From: Diphasiastrum complanatum
Lineage: Eukaryota; Streptophyta; Lycopodiopsida; Lycopodiales; Lycopodiaceae
DNA length: 64,000 nucleotides
Reading direction: 5' to 3'
Assembly (NCBI GenBank): GCA_029204225.1
Contig: CM055095.1
Span: 23,384,026 to 23,448,025, forward strand
Of the stretch, positions 22,229 through 33,182 are shown piece after piece; positions within the stretch are counted from its first letter, which is position 1, and each line of letters opens with the position of its first letter. Position numbers and translations under genes: made by a program. The notes beneath the pieces are model-generated. The model did no database searches. It was not told where the DNA came from and was given only the letters and a program-made list of their open reading frames with translations.

Positions 22229-22560
22229 AAACATATGGTTGCTTCATAAATATTATAATAATTTTTGTCCTTATTTGCAGCGCTTGTTGTAAAATGGTAG
22301 GGACAAAATGTTACAGCACATCCACCATTGTATCTTTCTAGCATCGATGTATTTATATTGCATTGCAACATTTTCAAAAACTTTCAAATCTTTGACAAGC
22401 TCAATTTGCAGGAGCGATTGATTTACCTATTAGTGACACTATTCTTGTTAATGACTTACGTCAAGTAGTAGGCTTCGAGTAAAAATTTTATTGTCTTCTT
22501 TCTTATTAAGCTAATTATTTTTTTGCTTTTCTTCTTGATATGACACATTTATGGAGGTCA
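22229..22560 (+). repeat. Repeat R4
   Basis: The repeat runs from 'acatatggttgcttcataaa' to 'tatggaggtcaaatatgctcc'. It is repeated at 63,040-63,370 and inverted at 32,530-32,880. It links R2 to the copia fragment on its right. No gene. Confidence 0.7.
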
Positions 22561-22599
22561 AATATGCTCCATACTCTCCTTTATCTCACTTGGTTGCCA

Positions 22600-23690
22600 T
22601 TTTCATCTTCTTGAAATTCCAGCATGATCAATTCAAACTACTATTATATGTTTTGTATGTACCTAGGCTCTATATGAATTTGTTATCAGTAAGTAGAATC
22701 ACTGAGTTTGGTCATCAGGTAGAGTTTGAGTATGATCAATGCCGAATTATCGATGTAAGGTCCTTGCACTCGGTAAGAGGCATAGATACTTATATAGATT
22801 GACACATTGCTATAATGATAATAGTCAAGCCTTGAAAACCTATGTTGTTGTCAATAAAGCATTAATATGGCATCATCGATTAGGACACTTGAATCATACA
22901 TCCGTTTCATACATGTCTAAACAACCCCTAGCACTTGATCTTGACTATCCATCCGACAAAGTCGACCTCCATGTCTGTCATAGCTACATCTTTGGAAAGT
23001 AGACTAGGATTCCCTTCAGATTGAATTATAGGCATGCAACAAAAGATTGTTCGATGTTGTTCACTCAGATATATGTGGTCCAATGCAAACTTCGTCATTG
23101 CTTGGTGCAAAATATTTTATTACATTCATTGACGAATATTCGAGAACAACAGCTGCTTATTTCATCAAGCATAAATCGGAGGCTTTCTAAATATTTCGAC
23201 AATTCAAAGAGCATACAGAAAATCAAATTGGTAAAAGAATCAAAGCACTGAGGTCTGACAACGGGGGAGAATACATCTCTACCGAATTCAAGGAGTATTG
23301 CCTTAACAACGACATTGAGCAAAAATACATTATTTCCTATTTGCCTCAGTCAAATGGTCTTGCTGAGAGAAAGAATAGAACCTTAGTCGAATTGACAAAG
23401 TGCATGCTAGCACATGTGACACTTCTGAAGTCCTTTCGGGCTGAAGCTGTTTCCACTACAGCTCATATTCAAAATAGATGTTCTACTAAAGGTCTCTTAG
23501 ACAAAACACCATATGAAGTTTGGACAGTCTCCAAACCTTCTTTATCAGACTTACGAGTTTTTGGATATATCTCTCATTATTTGCAAATTCTGCATGATCT
23601 TAGGAAGAAGCTCGACTTCCATAGTATTACGTTTATTTTCATCAGCTACTTTACTTCAGATAAAACTTATAGGTTGATGGGTTAGTGACT
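22600..23690 (+). pseudogene. Ty1/copia pre-integrase and integrase remnant
   Basis: In order: the protease/pre-integrase junction (VLYVPRLYMNLLSVSRIT), WHHRLGHLNHTS, HSYIFGK, and the integrase core with all three catalytic positions visible (HSDICGP, LRSDNGGEY, GLAERKNRT). Then come a conserved C-terminal block (TPYEVWTVSKPSLSDLRVFG) and SYFTSDKTYRL. At least three frameshifts and two stops break it. The family is copia, which integrates cDNA into nuclear DNA. The C-terminal frame 23,341-23,685 is the longest intact piece. No RT or RNase H follows; the copy stops near 23,690. Confidence 0.85.
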
Positions 23691-24250
23691 CTTGGCATAC
23701 AAATCCAAAACATACCAATTCAAATAAATTTATTAATTTACTTGTTTTTATAATTATATTGATTCACTAAAATCTCAACAAGTGTTAGTGGGATCTTATT
23801 ATTTATGACAAGAAAATAATCTTATTGTTATAATTTACAGTTAAATTTTAAGTTATTACCTGTATGCTATATTTCATAAGTAAAAGATTTGGCTTAAAAT
23901 CATATTTTTTATACAATATACTATTCATACATTGACCTAAATGATCTTTATTCTAACCATCCCTAAAAAATTGACTTCCAATTTTGCTTTTTAGTTGCGA
24001 ATATCAAACACTACACCTCTTGAAATTCCATGGTTGAGAACATGAATAGTCTCAAATTACTTGAATTTGGGTTATTGTGGTCTCTAGGCTCAATAGATTG
24101 TTGTCTTTCACCAGTTTGCACAATTGTCTGGTGTATTGTTGAATTGTCTCATTAGGAAACATCTGAAATGAAGCTAATCTGACAAATTCGCTAGTCATGG
24201 CTGGAATTTAGTGTAGTCTAAGATATTGCTTCAAGGGGCACTCTCTAAAG
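23691..24250. other. Unassigned AT-rich spacer
   Basis: No repeat partner in the window and no recognisable gene. A faint minus-strand resemblance to retrotransposon gag (FQMFPNETIQQYTRQLCKL at about 24,110-24,170) is too weak to call. Confidence 0.4.
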
Positions 24251-25084
24251 GAAGCCAATCGTCTCTAGGGGCACGACATCCCCTACCATGATGCTAGGTT
24301 TCAATTTGTGAAAGATTTTGGAGTAATACAATCTTCATGTTTTGGTTATCTTTGGTAGATGTCTATATTGATGATGCATTAAATGCTTTTCACTATAGTA
24401 TGACATGTTTATAGAGGTTTGGGATCAAATCTAAACATGTGTTCATTATTGGGAGACTCAAGTAGGTGTTGATTAGGTTTTGGTTCTATTTCATTTTGAA
24501 AAAGGAAGTGATTTTTTATGCAACTATTCTTTGAATCTTAAATTTTTACAAAAACAACCATACCCAACATTGCCAATGCCCAATGTAACAACCCTTATTA
24601 CAAAACAACCAGCACAAAGGCCATGCTACTAATACATTGATATATCACATCCACAAATAAGAGTTTCAAACACAATTGCTATGTAGTAGCTATATACACC
24701 ACTAAGCACATCCATGAATACTTTCTCGTAGGCTTACAAACCCTACAACATGTTCTAGCTTCTTATAATTTAAAAATAACAAGCACAAAACCAACAACTA
24801 TGAATGAATTCTTAGAGATACTATGTTTTTTTTCAAAGTTTTATATCATCTGATTTGTAGTTTCAGCACAACATGCCTTTCTTACAAGCATTACTTTTTA
24901 TACATTGTACATCCATTAGAAGGCCAATGTTACAAAAGCCAAGGATGGATAATTCTTCTTAAAAGCAAACAAACCAAACCATGAACTCCCATCATTTATT
25001 ATAGATGGGCGCACCACAACTACCTCATAAATGGCAACTTGAATATGATGTGGCAGGCATTTACACATTCAACTTTGCTATAGA
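24251..25084 (-). repeat. Repeat R3, inverted and internally deleted
   Basis: Reverse complement of 12,600-13,560, missing about 90 bases around 24,890. It ends at 'tatagacactcatctgg', where it joins the flank of the inverted CACTA arm. Confidence 0.75.
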
Positions 25085-25219
25085 CACTCATCTGGTCGTG
25101 TGCTGGATTTTTCCTAGCTATTGATATTCTTATGTGGTGCCCCTAAGCTAGAGATCGTCTATTTCACAAGATAGTGATTTTCAAATTGTTCGAAAGCAAA
25201 CACACATTTTGCCAGGGCC

Positions 25220-25700
25220 CACTACAAGAGGACGGGTGATTACCAAGGCTTTTTTTGAGCGTTTCTTTGAAAGATAGTTTTTAAAATGAATCACGGGGGG
25301 GGGTGGACTGCTCGAGCTACATGTCTGGTGTTTGGCCTCAGCATATGCCTATCAAATTTGAACTTTTTTTTGACACATTTATAGAGCATGATATAGAGAA
25401 GGTTATAAATTCACTAAGGGCCTTGTAACATATATCGGAATACTGAAGCTAATTTGAGCGGTTAACCGAGGGTGACATTGGTATAAGCCTATCAAATTTG
25501 GAGTTGTTTTTGAGACATTGATAGAGACGGTTATAAAGAGGGTCCAGGTGGCCAGAGGCATTCCAGGACACTCTGCTAACCGAGGGTAATATCAAGACTG
25601 ATGAAAAAAAGGGCCTCTCTCTATAAACCATATAAAACAGAATGTAAATGGATCTCACTTTTGGAATCTGTTACCTATCAACACATTGAATTCCATTTTC
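25220..25700 (-). mobile_element. CACTA terminus and subterminal region
   Basis: The element begins at 25,220 with CACTACAAGAGGACGGGTGA. Subterminal motifs related to 'gattaccaaggc' and 'taaccgagggt' are spread to about 25,600. A run of ten G lies at 25,288-25,297. The outside flank (gccagggcc) is the same as at 10,714, so both arms derive from one insertion. Confidence 0.8.
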
Positions 25701-25879
25701 TATCAACATTGGTTGCCATATGCACAAGTGAATAAAGAAGTTTATCACAATAAAATGATGATCACAAATTGTGTACTCACAAGCATCGACTTCTTGTTCG
25801 ATTTCAGCTAGTCAATTAATAAAGTGTAATTGCATATGTGAGCAATATGATTAATGTTACAATGAGTTAAAATACATCA

Positions 25880-27796
25880 TAATGTCTCACTTATTCATTT
25901 GGTGGTTCATTGTTATCATTTGTCGCATCATCATGCAACAAATCCGCCAAACCAAATGAGTCTATCTCTAATTCTACCCAAATATCTCATATAGCATCAT
26001 CATTAATAAGCTGATCTTCAAAAGCTAATGGCGACTGTGACAACGAGTGAGATCGAAAAGGTGTGTCATGTGTCATCGATCCATCCGATGATGATGCATC
26101 ACACCCAACATCATCATTAGCTTGTGAAGCTTGCACATGATCATCCTCTGAAAATGTGTCAGCGAATCGTCATCATGATCTTGTTCATGAGGTGCATCAG
26201 TTGGTAGCGTCATGTCCTCCACGACATCTCTATCTTCAAAAATGATTTTACTTCAAAGAACAACTTGAATCACGTACCACCATCTGGGATCTGAACGATC
26301 GAGGTGAAAGACCACCTATAAATGATGTTACCATAAACATTGACTCATAGTTAGTATCCATAGCTATGTTACAGTTTCTTGGGTATTACTATACACAATA
26401 TACATTTTTGCAGTACACTGAAAATTGATTGATTGGTAGCAAAAGAGCGTTCGACTTCTTTTAAGTCATCTGGTGCATCTTTTATATATGTTGACCCGGT
26501 CAAGTGCTCCCAAAGCGTACTCCCGACATTCTTGAATATTTGCATCGGGTCCAAAAGATGGTTTACCAACAATTCCCCCCAATATGGGAGTTCATGAAAT
26601 ATTGATAACCTCTTCATGTCGGGAGGGAGTTGCCGTAGATCTTGATTTGATCTCCAAATCTGAAGTCAATCACTTGCCTATAATATTAATAAACAAGCAC
26701 ACACATTTAATGCTGATTATATATCGTTAGAAGAAATATGAAAAGAGTAATCATAAAATAAATAAATGACATGTACCATTAATTGGCCCAAATATGTATT
26801 GTACCTTCATGGAATGAGAACGTTGACCAATAAGCCCATCACGCATAGGGTGATCGGGTGGAAGGTATCGAGCATGGCCCTCATAAACCATCTTCCTAGA
26901 TGTTGTGAGTGACGTGCTTACTCCCCACAAACGGGACATGCATTATAGCCACTAGTTTTGAGCCCTACATTGAGACAAAACAACCAACTTCATCGTGGGT
27001 CCAATGTTCGAATTGAGAGAAAATTCTTGAATGCACATAAAATTTCATATAATAACATGAATCGAACCAATAGCAAGGATATTTCACCTGAACATTCCCC
27101 GTATCCAGGAAAGTCATGCATCGTCCACATCAAGATCCCCTTTACCACAAAATCTATTGATATATTGCTCACTTGAACGCCTTGCCATAGAATCTTTAGC
27201 TCATCTATCAAGGGAGTCATATACACGTCCATATCTTTTGCCTTGTATTTTTCTGGAATAAGAAGGGCGAGCATTAGGTGCACCTTCTTGAAACTTAGCC
27301 AAGGGGGGATATTGTAATTTACAAGGACAACCGGCCAAGTGGACCATGATGTGGAGCACAAACCAAATGGATTCACACCATTCATCGCCAACCCCAAATG
27401 CAAATGGCGAGGCTCATCCCTAAACTCATTCTAGGTAGCATCCAAGTGCTTCCATGCTAGAGAATCAACAAGGATCCTCATAGTATCGTCCGATGAACCA
27501 TTGTTCGAATGCCATGTCAACAGCTCCGCGATGGAATTACACTTAAACATGTGGCGTATCCTGGGTATGATGGGAAAATGTCTTACCACCTTGGCGGGTA
27601 TTGTCGCTCCTTGTAAATCTTGCCTGTAGTGATGTTCCCCACAGTGTGGACACGTGCTTGCCTACTCAAACTCATCTTGATATAAGATCCAATCATTGGG
27701 ACATGCATGAATACTCTTGTAATCCATCTCGACCGTGGATAGCATTTTCTTGGCTTCTTGTTGAGACGCCGTCATGGTGTTATTTGGAGGCAACAT
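25880..27796 (-). pseudogene. CACTA (En/Spm) TNP2-like transposase with core
   Basis: In coding sense: ATG at 27,796 (MLPPNNTMTASQQEAKKM), the zinc-binding motif near 27,690-27,620 (HACPNDW, CPHCGEHHY), then the Transposase_21 core at 27,403-27,080. The core blocks are LGLAMNGVNPFG, STSWSTWPVVLVNYNIPPWL, DVYMTPLIDELKILWQGVQ and WTMHDFPGYGECSG. A likely intron follows, then CPVCGE at about 26,940. Further on are MKRLSIFHELPYWGELLVN and HLLDPMQIFKNVGSTLWEHL (26,617-26,480), with an acidic tail near 26,150-26,000. Stops at about 27,665 and 27,433 and several frameshifts disable it. It is the better template of the two arms. Confidence 0.88.
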
Positions 27797-28235
27797 TTTT
27801 CTGAGCAAACTATGACAAAATATATATTTATGTAACATTAGGGGATATTAGAACTCAAAATGGGCCCTTTGTCAAGATGTCATTTTTGACTTTGCACGCT
27901 TTCACAACTTATGTGTCCCAATGAATCGTGTCCATTTGTGACGAACAATAATAGTGGTTGACAAACGAAAATTGTTTTTAACTTTCTCGGCCAAATGTTC
28001 ATGATTTTCAAATATATTTTGCCGGGCAGAACAAACAATTGTGATTGAACTATAGTTACTACCCAAATACTCTTTTGATGCCCGTCTTTGTACACTCAAG
28101 GTTGATTTGGCGTCAATAGTCATAACCTATAGTTAACTAATCCATGTAGTTTAGGAACTTCTTGTCATTCTTAGGTATACCTCTCATTCTCTTCATTCTC
28201 TCAATTCTCAGCTTGCATTCACATATTTTGGACTA

Positions 28236-28680
28236 ATGGCTACACATAATCAGAGACCAAGAGGAACCATTGAGGCAATCAGTATTTGCAATGAAAAAAA
28301 TGCAAAAGATCAATGGATACCAAGAATATATCAAAAATATCAATGGATCTTGATACAGCCCTCTGCAAAAGGCTCATTCCGGAATAGAAAAAGATCCGAT
28401 AACATATATAGAAGCTCTTGGAAAGGTAGGATAATGGATTTCAAAGTATCACATGACGGTCAATCTATCAGGGAGGTTTCAGTTCAGCATGCTTATCTTC
28501 ACAAAGAGCTCAATATTCATGATTTGAATCCAAATGATAGAAGAAAATGCAATTGTAAGTTTTCAAATTTAATTTCTTTAGTGTTAGAATTTTCTTTAAA
28601 TTAAATTTTTCTTGTGATACTTTTGTTGGTTTTGCAGATTTGTATACATCAAATTTTATTGAATGGCAAACAGTTCAATC
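28236..28680 (+). CDS. Gene 3: unrecognised frame divergent from TNP2
   Basis: The open frame starts MATHNQRPRGTIEAISICNE and continues 108 codons to KCNC, where a GTAAGT donor (about 28,555) fits. A pyrimidine/TTTTGCAG acceptor at about 28,637 leads to a second exon fragment (DLYTSNFIEWQTVQSIAGIK) that runs into (GA)n and the tandem units. It is rich in Ser, Arg and Lys with no signal peptide or membrane segment. It sits about 440 bases upstream of, and divergent from, the transposase. CACTA elements often carry a second gene (TnpA-like), so an accessory role is possible but unproven. A captured exon is the alternative. Confidence 0.45.
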
Positions 28681-28686
28681 GATTGC

Positions 28687-29625
28687 AGGAATAAAAGAGA
28701 GAGAGAGAGAGAGTTAAAAGTAACCAACACTCCCAATTCTAGGAAGGTGTGTACCCCTTGTTTTCTTTCGTTAAATGTGTGGTTCAAATGTTTCATGTTG
28801 GACGATAAGTTTCACAAGAAAGCCCAAACGTTGCAAGGAGGGAGCATGTGGTGACATTCTAGAACATGATATTATCATACGGTTCGAGAGTTTTGATTAG
28901 CACTTTACTATGTTCTTTTTTTTTTTCTCTTCATGTGTGTTTAGGGTTTAAGGTTTAGGGTGTGGGTGTGTGTGTGCGTGTAAGTATGATACCATTCGTT
29001 TATGTTTCGTGCTTACTAGTTCATGCTACCCTAATTCATAGTATCTCGATTGATGTTTTATGCTACTCTAATTTGTAGGATCTTTCGTGCTACTTTAATT
29101 TGTAGGATCTTAATTTATGTGTTATGTATTAGTTATGTTTCATGCTTAGAGATAGAGAGGGAGGGACAGAGACAGAGAGAGCTCATGAAAGAATTAAAGG
29201 TAACCAACACTCCCAATTCTAGGTAGGTGTGTAGCCCTTGTTTTCTTCCGTTAAAAGTGTGGTTCAAATGTTTCTTGTTGGATGATAAGGTCCACAAGAA
29301 AGCCCAAACACCGTAGGAAGGGAGCATGTGGTGACATTATGGAATAGGATATAATCGTACGGTTCGGGAGTTTTGATTAGCACTCTGCTATGTTCTCTTT
29401 TTGTTTTCTCTTCCCGTGTGTTTAAGGTTTAGGGTTTAGGGTGTGGGTGTGTGTGTGTGCATGTGCATGTAAGTATGATGCCATTTGTTTATGTTTTATG
29501 GTTACTAGTTCATGCTATCCTAGTTCGTAGTATCCTGATTTATGTTTTATGCTTACTAGTTCATGCTACTCTAATTTGTAGGATCTTGATTTACGTGTTA
29601 TGTATAAGTTATGTTTCATTGTTAG
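28687..29625 (-). repeat. Two tandem ~0.5-kb units, inverted
   Basis: Reverse-complement partners of 6,828-7,960, with the junction at about 29,147. Each has the 'gtttagggtttagggtgtggg' block and a 'aggagggagcatgtggtgac' purine-rich stretch. The (GA) tracts are only about 26-32 bases and interrupted. Confidence 0.75.
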
Positions 29626-29926
29626 GCTTTTTCCTCACCATGGGATCAACATAGGGAATAACTTAACAGGGTGTAACACTTCCAATATCATGCTACTACG
29701 AGAATGGCTATACATGTCTCAAACTCTATTCTAACTAGCGCTCCCAGGCATGTTTTATCAACCAAACCGTACCTTCACAGTTAATAAAGGATTTCCAATC
29801 CTCTAGGGACATAACTTATGAAGGGGTATACAATCACTCTCAATCGCATTTCTATCTCATTTGCCTATGGAACTCATTAACTACTCACCAATCATACTCG
29901 TTGAAGTTCTCTCTCTATGAGCTATC
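29626..29926 (-). repeat. R-A tail, then unique sequence
   Basis: Bases up to about 29,803 are the inverse of 6,637-6,830; the remaining ~120 bases have no partner and no gene. Confidence 0.6.
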
Positions 29927-30555
29927 TCAAGCATTTGTACTACTGGCCGAACCCGTTGATTGTAATGGAATCTCTAGAGAAGGTTGTGTCACTTCTATAT
30001 AGCGAGTACATAAAGCATGAATAAGGTGCCAGAATCTATCAATAGTGAGCTCATGGCCTTCAAAGTAACTACAATCTTCACATTGTTGTAATCTGATCAA
30101 GATATCACCTGGATATAGGTAAGGATATATCTCAGAAGAATAGAAATAGTGGCTCATAGTTCCCTCTCGGATCACTTGACATACATCACCAAAAGACGGT
30201 GCGAAGTCGAGGTCTGTCATCTAGATGTCTAATCTACTTTCAGTAGTGAATTGTAGTAGTGACTGAGACTCTCTTTAGCTGGTATGGTACTGAAATGTCT
30301 ACATTTCTCTTAAGATTCTATCCTCTAGAATAGGATTAGAATTATGACATCTCTTGTTCTCCTCAGATCTATGATGGGTAAAATAAAAGGCTCGGTTGCT
30401 TTCATTATCTCCTCGAGCTCGCTACTATAATAATATATCTCAATGAGGACAATCTCCAAGCTTTTATAGGAGATGGGGAGGGCTTTGCCAACTTGGAATG
30501 AATCCAAAGTGGTGGTTATATCATAATCATACCATAAAGATTTTTTGCTCACCAC
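29927..30555 (-). pseudogene. Unrecognised coding unit, copy 1
   Basis: Minus-strand pieces: 30,555-30,325 (KKSLWYDYDITTTLDSFQ..., SYKSLEIVLIEIYYYSSELE) and 30,220-29,927 (TDLDFAPSFGDVCQVIREG..., HELTIDRFWHLIHALCTRYI). The first piece is duplicated at 31,057-31,311. Stops and a frame change lie between the pieces. Charged and aromatic residues suggest real coding ancestry, but no family is recognised. Confidence 0.4.
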
Positions 30556-31890
30556 CCATGTGCTTTTATCATTTATCTTTTCCTCTCATTTAAGTGTGCA
30601 TCGAGTCCTTGCATCTCATTGGACCGTGTTTAGACTTTGCAATTTTGGAAGGTGGGGAAGGGTTGACTTGACCATTTTGTCATTTTCTATTTTCTCATTG
30701 AAAGGTAAGACCCATTGACCAAAGTCAAGAGTCTTTAAGATTGTGGTCTCCTCTCGTTCTCTTATACAAGAAAGGGGAGACTCTTCTTCTTTTTATTTTA
30801 TCAAGTTGAAATGTCCCATAGCACTTGTTGTGGGTCACACCCGTTTAGGACCATCCTTGTCTCTGGAGGGTTGCACCTTGTATGTCAAGGACCATCCTGC
30901 AAAATCTCAAATATCTTTTTATATTGATAAAAATCTGAGGTTACATAAATGAAATCAGGCGAAGTTGAGGTCCCTCATATAGACATCTAACCTACTTTCA
31001 GTAGTGAATTGTAGTACTGACTGAGATTCTCTTTAGCTGGTATGGTACTAAAATGTCTACGTTTCTCTCAAGACTCTATCCTCTAGAATATGATCAGAAT
31101 TATGACATCTCTTGTTCTCCTCAAATATGATGGGTAAAATAAAAGGCTTGGTTGATTCCATCATCTCCTCGAGCTCGCTACTATAATAATATATCTCAAT
31201 GAGGAAAATCTCTAAGCTTTTATAGGAGATGGGGAGGGCTTTGCCACCTTGAAATGAAGCCAAAGTGGTGGTTATCTCATAATCATACCATAAAGATTTT
31301 TTGCTCGCCACCCATGTGCTTTTGTCATTTATCTTTTACTCCCATTTAAGTGTGCATGGAGGCCTTGCATCTCATTAGACCATGTTTAGATTTTGCGATT
31401 TTGGAAGGTGGGGAAGGGTTGACTTGCACATTTTGCCATTTTCTATTTTCTCATTGCAAGGTAAAACCCATTGACCAGAGTCAAGAGTCTTTAAGATTGT
31501 GGTCTCCTCTCGTCTCTTATACAAGGAAGGGGAGATTCTTCTTTTTCTTTTCTTTTTTCTCTTTTTATTTTGTCAAGTTGAAATGTCCCATAGCACTTGC
31601 GGTGGGTCACACCCGTTTAGGACCGTCCTTGTCTCTGGAGGATTGCACCTTGTCTGTCAAGGTTCTAACCTTTGTTCCCAATATCAAGTTGAGTGCTTGA
31701 AATGTTATTGCTTCTCTTAGACCAGCTTTGTTGGCTTCTTAGTGATTTGCTGATGCTCTGATGTCGATTCTCTTTAACTCTTTGGTCTCAGATTTATTTT
31801 TGGGTTTCAAGGAAAAGGACGTCTTGCAAAATCTCAGATATCTTTTTATATTGATAAAAATCCGAGGTTACATAGACGAAATCAGACACA
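30201..31890. repeat. Tandem duplication of ~0.75-0.9 kb
   Basis: Unit 1 is about 30,201-30,959 and unit 2 about 30,960-31,890. Both start 'gcgaagt.gaggtc' and end 'gcaaaatctca.atatctttt' plus 'gaggttacata.a.gaaatcag'. Unit 2 has about 130 extra bases near 31,700-31,820. Copies are very similar, so the duplication is fairly young. Confidence 0.85.
31057..31311 (-). pseudogene. Unrecognised coding unit, copy 2
   Basis: An 84-codon frame, MASKKSLWYDYEITTTLAS..., with SYKSLEIFLIEIYYYSSELE and a Lys/Arg-rich end. It is the duplicate of 30,325-30,555, carried a little further before a stop. The continuation into the TDLDFAPSF piece is broken by stops. Confidence 0.4.
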
Positions 31891-32108
31891 TCAGCCAAAA
31901 TAAAACTTGATAGCCAATTCTAAGGCTATTGTTAAAAAACTCTGTAGTTCTTTTATTAGTCAAACTGGGACTCCTTCGGCATGGGCTATATTGTCACACT
32001 TTGATTTAATCAACTTCTCTTAGACACCATACAAGTTATTGCATAAAACTTTAAAAATTAGCTCGATTTTGTGTGCTAAAAAATCGGCTAACACTTTGGC
32101 GACTTTCA
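31891..32108. other. Unassigned spacer
   Basis: No open frame or repeat recognised between the 0.75-kb and 122-bp tandem repeats. Confidence 0.4.
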
Positions 32109-32352
32109 CTGGGGATGTGGCCACTCCCCACATAATGGACCCAGCAAAATTTTTCTTATAAGGATCTACGCAGGCTCAGTACACTCCATTGTGTAACTCT
32201 TTGTGAACTTCATAGTAACGTAGTTTAGAACTGGGGATGTGGCCACTCCCCACACAATTGACCCAGCGAAATTCTTCTTATAAGGATCTATGCAGGCTCA
32301 GTACACTCCATTGTGTAACTCGTTGTGAACTTCATAGTAACGTAGTTTAGAG
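32109..32352. repeat. Two-copy 122-bp tandem repeat
   Basis: Units 32,109-32,230 and 32,231-32,352 differ at only a handful of positions. Each opens with a GGGGA-tgtggcca-CTCCCC inverted repeat able to form a hairpin. No coding potential. Confidence 0.9.
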
Positions 32353-32529
32353 GCACTGGTTCATAATTTTCTTATCCATTGGGCATGGAGTCTGGTTCTC
32401 AGCAACAATATCCAAGGCTAGTGATGAGCCCCAGAATCAAATAGTGACAGATCTTCATGGTACCTGCATTACATCCACCCCATGCACCTATGTTGGCTTA
32501 TGATCCCACTCTCATCTGATTTTCTATAT
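32353..32529. other. Unassigned spacer
   Basis: Nothing recognised; it ends where inverted R4 begins. Confidence 0.4.
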
Positions 32530-33000
32530 GTTACCTCCATGAATGTGTGATATCAAGAAGAAAAGCAAAAAAATAATTAGCTTAATAAAAAAGAAGACAA
32601 TAAACTTTATACTCAAAGCCTACTACTTGACGTAAGTCATTATAGTGTCACTAATAGGTAAAGCAGTTGCTCTTGCAAATTGAGCTTGTCAAAGATTTGA
32701 AAGTGTTTGAAAATGTTGCAATGCAATATAAATACATAGATACAATGGTGGATGTGATGTAACAATTTGTCCCTACCATTTTACAACAAGCTCTGCAAAT
32801 AAGGACAAAAATTATTATATTATCTATGAAGCAACCATATGTTTTTAAAGCAAAGGGGATTAATTTTTTACCAAACGCATGGTCATTCTAATCTTTCTCC
32901 TTCTCTTGAGCTTTGTGCGATGCAATAGCCCCTTGTGTGATGGAAGAACAATGAAGGAGGTATTGTCGAGAGGGATCACCAATAGCAACATCACCTAGAG
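32530..33000 (-). repeat. Repeats R4 and R2 (end), inverted
   Basis: Reverse complement of 22,229-22,560 followed by the last ~120 bases of R2 ('ggtgatgttgctattggtga'). The rest of R2, the promoter and gene 1 exons 1-2 are deleted before the gene 1 segment at 33,020. Confidence 0.75.
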
Positions 33001-33019
33001 TAGTAAACCTAAACCAAAA

Positions 33020-33104
33020 CCAACACGCTTAACTTCTGGAATTTCTCACTCAATTATGCATGGATCTGGAATCGCTATGCATGTTTATTCCTTCAATAGT
33101 GAGC

Positions 33105-33182
<78 letters not shown>

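Larger units (their letters stand above)
1408..23179 (+). repeat. Copy I of large direct duplication (segments A-B-C)
   Basis: From 1,408 onward the sequence matches 42,223 onward in the same orientation and order: A (1,408-7,409), B (about 11,700-15,667) and C (15,668-23,179, where copy II leaves the window). Copy I also carries 7,410-11,700, which is absent from copy II at 51,012. It lacks about 1.3 kb and 1.7 kb of segment A that copy II retains (equivalents of 44,383-45,715 and 46,172-47,875), and it has a 381-bp insertion at 2,412. Divergence is moderate, so the event is not recent. Confidence 0.85.
25085..29803 (-). repeat. Right arm of inverted duplication (with CACTA)
   Basis: Reverse complement of 6,637-10,860. 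It retains the transposase core that the left arm has lost, but has much shorter microsatellites. The arms are separated by about 14.2 kb. Confidence 0.85.

Noticed and set aside
23691-24250. Possible gypsy gag on the minus strand
   Set aside because: Only a weak resemblance over about 20 residues, with stops on both sides and no zinc knuckle.
25288-25297. Run of ten G in the CACTA subterminal region as a functional quadruplex
   Set aside because: A single G run lacks the four tracts needed; the left arm has only five C at the matching place, so it is probably slippage or sequence error.
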